From: an uncultured Oscillospiraceae bacterium
GTDB lineage: Bacteria > Bacillota > Clostridia > Oscillospirales > Oscillospiraceae
Direction of reading: 5' to 3'
DNA length: 64,000 nucleotides
Assembly (NCBI GenBank): GCA_944387035.1
Contig: CALXDJ010000001.1
Coordinates: forward strand, 62,001-126,000
The notes under the pieces are model-generated. The model did no database searches. It saw nothing but the letters and a program-made list of their open reading frames with translations, and had not been told where the DNA came from. Numbering within the stretch: position 1 is the stretch's first letter; each line of letters starts with the position of its first letter. The position numbers and the translations under genes were made by a program. Positions 59,344 through 64,000 of this stretch are shown here, in pieces.

Positions 59344-59448
59344 CCGGATTTCCAGTTGGATTCCCTCCATCTTAGATGGCACCAGCCCCTCACAGGAACC
59401 CGGTTCCGCTCCTTCCGACTTACACATGCGTCCAGAAGCCCGATCTTG

Positions 59449-60165
59449 TTACCGCTTGTCCATTGCCACAGCCGTGGCCAGGGCAATTTCAATCATCTGG
59501 CGGAACGAGGTCTGACGCTCCAGGGCAGGCAGTTTCTCTCCCGTAACCAGGCTGTCCGAAATGGTGCAGATGGCCAACGCCCGGCGTCCGGCTTCCGCGG
59601 CGTTGCAGTAAAGGGACGCTGTCTCCATTTCCACTGCCAGCACCCCCATCCGGCCCCAATCCAGGGTATGGTCGTCCTTGCTGTAGAACACATCCGACGA
59701 GAGCACATTCCCTACCGGCGGCTCCACGCCCATCCGGCGGGCCGCTGCCACAGCCGTCTCCAGCAGCGTGAAATCCGCAATGGGCGCAAAGGTTCCCGGC
59801 AGCCCATACTGCTTGGCATAATAGGAATCGGTACAGGCTCCCTGGGCCATGACCACATCCCGCAGGTGGAGTTTTGGAGAAATTGCGCCGGCGCTGCCAA
59901 CCCGGATGATGGTTTCCACGTCATAAAAGTGGTAGAGCTCATAGGAATAGATCCCCATGGAGGGCGCCCCCATTCCGGAGGCCATCACCGATACCGGCGT
60001 TCCCTGGTACGTTCCCGTATAGCCCTGCACACCCCGGACATTGTTCACCAGCCGGGGCGCTTCCAAAAAGGTCTCGGCGATAAAGCGGGCCCGGAGCGGG
60101 TCGCCGGGCATCAAAACAGTCTTGGCAAAATCCCCGGCCAGCGCCTCATTGTGCGGTGTTCCCAT
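59449..60165 (-). CDS. deoD: Purine nucleoside phosphorylase (DeoD type)
   Basis: 238 residues, hexameric PNP of the NP-I family. Phosphate and base motifs: VLMPGDPLRARFIAETFL, VSVMASGMGAPSMGIYSYEL, RVGSAGAISPKLHLRDVV and the ribose/base segment GVLAVEMETASLYCNAAEAG; ISDSLVTGE near the end. Start at 60165 (TGGAGGAATGAAC); it is almost joined to deoC. Works with DeoC to degrade deoxynucleosides; no deoB is nearby. Confidence 0.95.
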   Translation of the reverse strand: MGTPHNEALAGDFAKTVLMPGDPLRARFIAETFLEAPRLVNNVRGVQGYTGTYQGTPVSVMASGMGAPSMGIYSYELYHFYDVETIIRVGSAGAISPKLHLRDVVMAQGACTDSYYAKQYGLPGTFAPIADFTLLETAVAAARRMGVEPPVGNVLSSDVFYSKDDHTLDWGRMGVLAVEMETASLYCNAAEAGRRALAICTISDSLVTGEKLPALERQTSFRQMIEIALATAVAMDKR

Positions 60166-60167
60166 GT

Positions 60168-60824
60168 TCATTCCTCCATCGCCTTGACGGCCTTGACAAT
60201 CCGGCTGGTCCCCAGCCGGGATGCTCCCAGCTCAATGAACGCCTGCGCATCGTGCAGGTCGGCGATCCCGCCGGCAGCTTTGATTTTCACATGCGGCCCA
60301 ATATGCCGGGCAAAGAGCGCCACATCCTCCCGGGTGGCCCCGCCGCCGCCAAATCCCGTGGAGGTCTTGATGTAATCCGCGCCGGAGTCTGTGACAATCC
60401 CGCACATCCGGATTTTCTCCTCCTCCGTCAGGAAGCAGGTCTCCACAATCACCTTCAGCAGCCGCCCGCGGCAGGCCTCCTTGACCATCCGGATCTCCTC
60501 CAGGATCGCATCCCAGCGGCGGTCTTTGACCCATCCCAGATTGATGACCATATCTACCTCATCCGCGCCGTTTTTCACCGCGTCCGCCGCCATGAAGCAT
60601 TTGGCCGCAGTGGTGTCATACCCGTTTGGAAAGCCAATCACCGTGCAGATGGGCAGCCGTCCCGCCACATATTCCGCTGCCTGCCGGACATAGGAGGCCG
60701 GAATGCACACGCTGGCACATCCGTAACGGATGCCGTCATCACAAAGGGTCCGAATCTCTTCCCAGGTAGCCGTTTGGGCCAACAGGGTATGGTCGCATTT
60801 GCTCAGAATTTCCTTCAGTTCCAT
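60168..60824 (-). CDS. deoC: Deoxyribose-phosphate aldolase
   Basis: 218 residues. Class I aldolase splitting deoxyribose 5-phosphate to glyceraldehyde 3-phosphate and acetaldehyde. [18 protein letters not shown] at the start, [16 protein letters not shown], and the Schiff-base Lys in [19 protein letters not shown]. Start at 60824 from AAAGGAGTGG (about 11-nt spacing). 38 nt after the metallo-beta-lactamase gene. Confidence 0.95.
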   Translation of the reverse strand: MELKEILSKCDHTLLAQTATWEEIRTLCDDGIRYGCASVCIPASYVRQAAEYVAGRLPICTVIGFPNGYDTTAAKCFMAADAVKNGADEVDMVINLGWVKDRRWDAILEEIRMVKEACRGRLLKVIVETCFLTEEEKIRMCGIVTDSGADYIKTSTGFGGGGATREDVALFARHIGPHVKIKAAGGIADLHDAQAFIELGASRLGTSRIVKAVKAMEE

Positions 60825-60862
60825 TTCAGGCCACTCCTTTATTCTGTTTATCGGGTCTTTCT

Positions 60863-61840
60863 TCAAAGGGTGTAATAGCGCCACTTGCCATGCTCCTCCC
60901 GGCGCTGCACCTGCCCCCGCACCATCAGATAGTCCAGGTGCGCCAGCGCTTCGCCGACGGCAAAATACTTCTGGGTCAGCGGGAACTCCGCCCAGCTGCG
61001 GCAGCGGATGCTCCAGGCCATGCTCCCCGCGATCTCATACGCCGTCCGCCCCGGCTCCCGCCGCACCGCATCCAGCGCATCGGAAATTCGGCGGGCATGA
61101 TGCGCTTCCAGTTCCCGGGTTCTCTGTTCCAGATCCCCGGTCTGCTGACGGTGGGCAGGCAGCAAACGCTCTACCGGCAGTTCCCGGATCCGCTTCAGGC
61201 TCTCCAGGTAATCCCCCAGGGAGTCCGTCACCCCGCTCCAGCGGCAGATGTTGGGCGTAATGTGGAACAAAATATGGTCACCGGAAAACAGCCACCGCGC
61301 TTCCGGCTCATAAAGGCACAAATGCCCCGGTGTATGGCCCGGCGTCAAAACACAGCGCAGAGCGTGGCTGCCCCGCTGCAGAATATCTCCATCCCGCAAA
61401 AACACATAGCCGTCATACGCCACAGGCCCGGCATTCTTGGCCGGATTGCTGTCCCAAAGCAGGTCCATTTCCTCTTCGGAAAACCCTTCCTGCACGTAGG
61501 CCGCATCCATCCGGCGCCAAGCATCCTCACTCTGCCCTGCCAGCATTCTCTGTCCATCCACCGCGCCGATATACACCCGGCAGCCCGGACGGACCAGTTC
61601 CGGCGCCAGCCCTGTATGATCGCTGTGCAGGTGGGTGAGAAATACATCCATCCGGTCCCGGTCCACACCGACCGCTTCCAGCTCCCGTTCCATGGCTTCC
61701 CGGCAAGGTTCCTGGCGAAAACCCGTATCCACCAACAAACTCCGGGGCCCTAAAATCAAATAGCTATTGAGCGTCTTGAGCGGATTTCCCACCAAGGGAA
61801 TCTCCAGCCGCCACAAATCCTCCGCAAGCTGCTGCGCCAT
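60863..61840 (-). CDS. Metallo-beta-lactamase-fold hydrolase
   Basis: 325 residues. Metal motif [20 protein letters not shown] (HxHxDH) and [20 protein letters not shown] with [18 protein letters not shown]; the C-terminal 70 residues form a winged-helix-like part ([20 protein letters not shown]) as in LACTB2-like proteins. First gene of an operon with deoC and deoD. Start at 61840 from AGGAGG. Substrate unknown; RNase or thioester hydrolase are both known in the fold. Confidence 0.88.
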   Translation of the reverse strand: MAQQLAEDLWRLEIPLVGNPLKTLNSYLILGPRSLLVDTGFRQEPCREAMERELEAVGVDRDRMDVFLTHLHSDHTGLAPELVRPGCRVYIGAVDGQRMLAGQSEDAWRRMDAAYVQEGFSEEEMDLLWDSNPAKNAGPVAYDGYVFLRDGDILQRGSHALRCVLTPGHTPGHLCLYEPEARWLFSGDHILFHITPNICRWSGVTDSLGDYLESLKRIRELPVERLLPAHRQQTGDLEQRTRELEAHHARRISDALDAVRREPGRTAYEIAGSMAWSIRCRSWAEFPLTQKYFAVGEALAHLDYLMVRGQVQRREEHGKWRYYTL

Positions 61841-61863
61841 CCCATCCACCTCCTGTCAGGCGC

Positions 61864-61892
61864 ATTGTATCAAATTTTCCACCGGGTGTCCA
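61864..61892 (-). promoter_or_regulatory. Sigma-A promoter for the mbl-deoC-deoD operon
   Basis: Minus strand TGGACA, 17-nt spacer, TACAAT. Confidence 0.7.
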
Positions 61893-61927
61893 GCCGCACG
61901 CGCCCACGGGAAAATCCGCCCCAGCGC

Positions 61928-61956
61928 TTGTCTTTCACTGTCGGCAGTGATAGAAT
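61928..61956 (+). promoter_or_regulatory. Sigma-A promoter with an internal operator-like palindrome, exported protease gene
   Basis: TTGTCT, 17-nt spacer, TAGAAT. The spacer contains TCACTG-TCGG-CAGTGA (61935-61950), a perfect inverted repeat sitting exactly between the two boxes. Confidence 0.65.
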
Positions 61957-61989
61957 AAACAACACTTTTAATAATGGAGGCACATACCC

Positions 61990-63258
61990 ATGAAAAGACG
62001 AATTGTTGCATTCGTGTGCGCCCTGCTACTGCTGGGAACACTTCCCGCCGCCGCCCTGGAGGGGGAAGCCACACGCGCAGCCGATATTCTTACCACACTC
62101 AACCTCCTGGACACCTTCCCGGATCAGGATCTGGACGCTCCCGCCACCCGTGCCCAGGCGGCCGTGCTGCTGGTAGAACTGGCCGGTGCCCAGTCTGCCG
62201 CCGAGCATGACCTTTGGATCTCCGGCTTTCGGGACGTCCCCGCCTGGGCGGAAACCGCCGTTACCTATGCAGCACATCAGAACTGGATCTCCGGTGTGAC
62301 CGTCACCACCTTCCGTCCCGATGATCCCATCAGTGCCGACGGCTGGTGCACCTTCCTGCTGCGGATGCTGGGGTACAGTGACAAGGAAGGCGACTTCACC
62401 GTCAATGGTGCCGCAGTCTTTGCCCAGCACATCGGCTTGATCTCCCGGTCTTATTCCGGCCCCCTGACCCAGGCGGACCTGTTTGAAATCGCCGTGGATG
62501 CGCTCTCCTTCCCCATGTCCAATGGTATGACGGTCATTGAGCACCTGGTCGAAGAGGGTGTCTGCACCCGGTCCGCAGCCAATGCCATGGGCCTTTTGAA
62601 CGAGTCCCTCACCGCCCGCCAGATTTCGGACCGTTATATGTCGGCCGTATTCTGCCTGTCTGCTTATCACACGGACCGCGAGGTCTATGAAAACACGCCC
62701 GCCAACAATGCCAGCGGTTTCTTCATCTCCTCTGACGGTATCGCCGTCACGAATTACCACACGATTGTGGATGCCATCTACGCCGTGGCTACCCTCTCCA
62801 CCGGAGAGGCCTATCCTGTGGAATCTGTTCTCTGGTATGACGCCGACATGGACCTGGCTGTTTTGCAGATTGCCCGCAGATCCACGCAGGGAATTTCCAC
62901 TTCCGCTTTTGCCAGCCTGGAGCTGGTGGGAACTTCCGACATCCGGGCCGGAGACACAGTCTACACTCTGGGCAATCCCCTGGGACTGGGTCTGGCCGTA
63001 AGCTCCGGCATCATCAGCGCCACGGCCCGCACTGTGGAGCGCTACTCCCAGCCGTGCATCATGAACACCGCCGACATTTCCCAGGGCAGCAGCGGCGGCG
63101 CGCTTCTCAACGAAAAGGGACAGGTGATCGCCGTTACCTCCGGCGCCTACGCTTACGGCAACAACATGTATCTGGCCGTTCCGGTGGACCCGGTCATGAC
63201 ATTGGACCTGTCTGGTCCGGGCGTCACGCTGGCGGAAATCGTTGCTTCCAAAAGCTGA
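61990..63258 (+). CDS. Exported trypsin-like (HtrA-type) serine protease with N-terminal SLH-like repeats
   Basis: 422 residues. Signal peptide (1 to about 22, ends LPAAA). Residues about 25-200 hold two to three S-layer-homology-like units (PATRAQAAVLLVELAG, FRDVPAWAETAVTYAAHQNW, FRPDDPISADGWCTFLLRML). The protease domain has the triad His257 (NYHTIVDA), Asp288 (YDADMDLAVLQ) and Ser368 (SQGSSGGAL). No PDZ domain follows. Likely wall-associated quality-control or processing protease. AATGGAGG lies about 12 nt before the ATG. Own promoter and strong terminator. Confidence 0.88.
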   Translation: MKRRIVAFVCALLLLGTLPAAALEGEATRAADILTTLNLLDTFPDQDLDAPATRAQAAVLLVELAGAQSAAEHDLWISGFRDVPAWAETAVTYAAHQNWISGVTVTTFRPDDPISADGWCTFLLRMLGYSDKEGDFTVNGAAVFAQHIGLISRSYSGPLTQADLFEIAVDALSFPMSNGMTVIEHLVEEGVCTRSAANAMGLLNESLTARQISDRYMSAVFCLSAYHTDREVYENTPANNASGFFISSDGIAVTNYHTIVDAIYAVATLSTGEAYPVESVLWYDADMDLAVLQIARRSTQGISTSAFASLELVGTSDIRAGDTVYTLGNPLGLGLAVSSGIISATARTVERYSQPCIMNTADISQGSSGGALLNEKGQVIAVTSGAYAYGNNMYLAVPVDPVMTLDLSGPGVTLAEIVASKS

Positions 63259-63278
63259 TCAAACTGATCCATATTGCT

Positions 63279-63322
63279 GAAAACCTGCGGCCGGGAGAAG
63301 TATCTCCCGGCCGCAGGTTTTC
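63279..63322. terminator. Bidirectional terminator between the protease and HAD genes
   Basis: 20-bp perfect stem (63279-63298 with 63303-63322), 4-nt loop, TTTTC flanks on both strands. Confidence 0.92.
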
Positions 63323-63337
63323 ATTTCATTTTTTATT

Positions 63338-63994
63338 TTAGTGAGTGAGAATGTACGTTTCCAATTCCTCTGGCGTGCGCACCACAGCCACCGCGCCGGC
63401 CTCATGCAGCTCTCCCGAAGCGGCATATCCGAAAAATTCCACGCCCACGCAGGCAATCCCGCAGGCTGCGGCTCCCTGCACATCAAACTTCCGGTCACCC
63501 ACCATCAGCACATGGGGATAATCCTGCTCCGTCAGCCCCAGGCGGCGCATAGCCTCCCGGATCACATCGGCCTTTTCCCAGTCTCCTGTCGGCGGGCTTC
63601 CGGCAATCACAGCCAGAGACGGCGCAAAGCCGAATTTCTCACAAATGGGAACACACATCTCCTCCGGCTTGGAGGAAGCCAGCGCCAGGACATATCCCTG
63701 CTCCTTCAGCCGGGCACACAGCTCCGCCATCCCCGAAGCCGCCGTATTTTCAAACTTTCCAAGCGTACTGTACCGGCTGCGGAAAATCCGCACGGCCTCT
63801 GCTGCCTGTTCCCGGTCAAAGCCGCAGTATTCCATAAAGGAGTCCTGCAGCGGCGGACCAATGAACTTGAGCAGGGTCTGTTCCGGCGGGACAGGCACTC
63901 CCAGCGTATCCAAAGCATACCGGATACAATTGAAGATTCCTTCCTTGGAGTCCGTCAACGTGCCGTCCAAATCAAATAAAATATACTGATACAT
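63338..63994 (-). CDS. HAD-family phosphatase (phosphoglycolate phosphatase-like)
   Basis: 218 residues, HAD subfamily IA. Motif I FDLDGTLTDSKEGIFNCIRY, motif II ASSKPEEM, motif IV VLMVGDRKFDVQGAAACGI and the cap domain between (FIGPPLQDSFMEYCGFDREQ). Resembles Gph and the PpaX or NagD-like clostridial HADs; the substrate cannot be fixed. The ATG at 63994 is six bases from the right edge, so the ribosome site lies outside. Confidence 0.9.
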   Translation of the reverse strand: MYQYILFDLDGTLTDSKEGIFNCIRYALDTLGVPVPPEQTLLKFIGPPLQDSFMEYCGFDREQAAEAVRIFRSRYSTLGKFENTAASGMAELCARLKEQGYVLALASSKPEEMCVPICEKFGFAPSLAVIAGSPPTGDWEKADVIREAMRRLGLTEQDYPHVLMVGDRKFDVQGAAACGIACVGVEFFGYAASGELHEAGAVAVVRTPEELETYILTH

Positions 63995-64000
63995 CGTCTT

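Larger units (their letters stand above)
59113..59448 (-). other. Intergenic region: long structured leader of the AEC gene
   Basis: 336 nt without a recognised gene. It holds the promoter at 59315-59343 and two hairpins in the roughly 195-nt leader (CCCGCTTTC...GAAAGCGGG near 59205-59228, and 59148-59177). A 39-codon frame with no ribosome site (MLLGLVLKDAAQAGVASNPL ...) is also present. The GGGTGGCA followed by a hairpin recalls a degenerate T-box, but no specifier domain was found. Confidence 0.5.

Overview
The window is a gene-dense chromosomal segment of a GC-rich, endospore-forming Firmicute. The best fit is the Clostridia, order Oscillospirales (the Oscillospiraceae group of gut anaerobes). 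Evidence: an acpP-accBCDA-fabHKDGFZ operon using FabK and a MarR regulator; sporulation genes (spoVAD, spoVAE, yqfC, yqfD, ylbJ); a T-box leader on thrS; sigma-A promoters with strong AGGAGG ribosome sites; and GC-rich codon use. I cannot name a genus. I see no rRNA or tRNA gene, CRISPR array, insertion sequence or prophage. Almost everything is housekeeping or conserved accessory chromosome.

Layout. 1-6.9 kb (minus): a cut TAXI-type TRAP solute-binding lipoprotein, pyruvate carboxylase, and a T-box-controlled threonyl-tRNA synthetase. 7-10.7 kb: an XRE regulator, a DUF1294 membrane protein, a lipoprotein, a frameshifted small membrane protein and asnS. 10.9-14.5 kb: fhs and pyk, convergent. 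14.6-17.6 kb (minus): two GT4 glycosyltransferases around a TVP38/DedA-type membrane protein, a probable glycolipid operon with an operator-like repeat and a possible leader peptide. 17.8-20.8 kb: an HpcH/HpaI aldolase diverging from ilvD. 20.9-24 kb (minus): an 885-residue Tet(M)/EF-G-like GTPase fused to a Rae1/YacP-type NYN nuclease, followed by an lspA-like gene. 24.2-28.2 kb: pfkA, then trkA-trkH on the other strand.

28.4-39.2 kb (plus): the fatty-acid operon. It runs from acyl carrier protein through acetyl-CoA carboxylase (accB, C, D, A) to fabH, fabK, a second FabK/nitronate-monooxygenase-like gene, fabD, fabG, fabF, fabZ and a MarR repressor. Many genes overlap by 4 nt. Tandem AT-rich palindromes sit at the predicted transcription start and are the likely MarR (FabT-like) target. 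39.2-48.8 kb: gluQ, a zinc-ribbon protein, a CDF metal transporter, spoVAD-spoVAE without an adjacent spoVAC, a NodB-like lipoprotein, a DUF2156-GNAT protein, DegV and a hexapeptide acetyltransferase. 48.8-57.1 kb (minus): mreB/mbl, comF with its XRE partner plus a partial tandem duplicate of that pair, recD2, a small membrane protein, ybeY, phoH, yqfD and yqfC. The last four resemble the Bacillus yqfC-yqfD-phoH-ybeY cluster. 57.2-64 kb: ylbJ, an AEC-family transporter, an mbl-deoC-deoD operon for deoxynucleoside use, an SLH-like/trypsin-like exported protease and a HAD phosphatase.

The most unusual items are the GTPase-Rae1 fusion (which joins two ribosome A-site activities), the cysteine-rich second FabK-like protein inside the fab operon, and the duplicated xre-comF unit. 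Also notable are the poly-C frameshift and several undescribed operator-like repeats placed on promoters. All functions are read from sequence motifs and remembered family features; no search or folding program was run.
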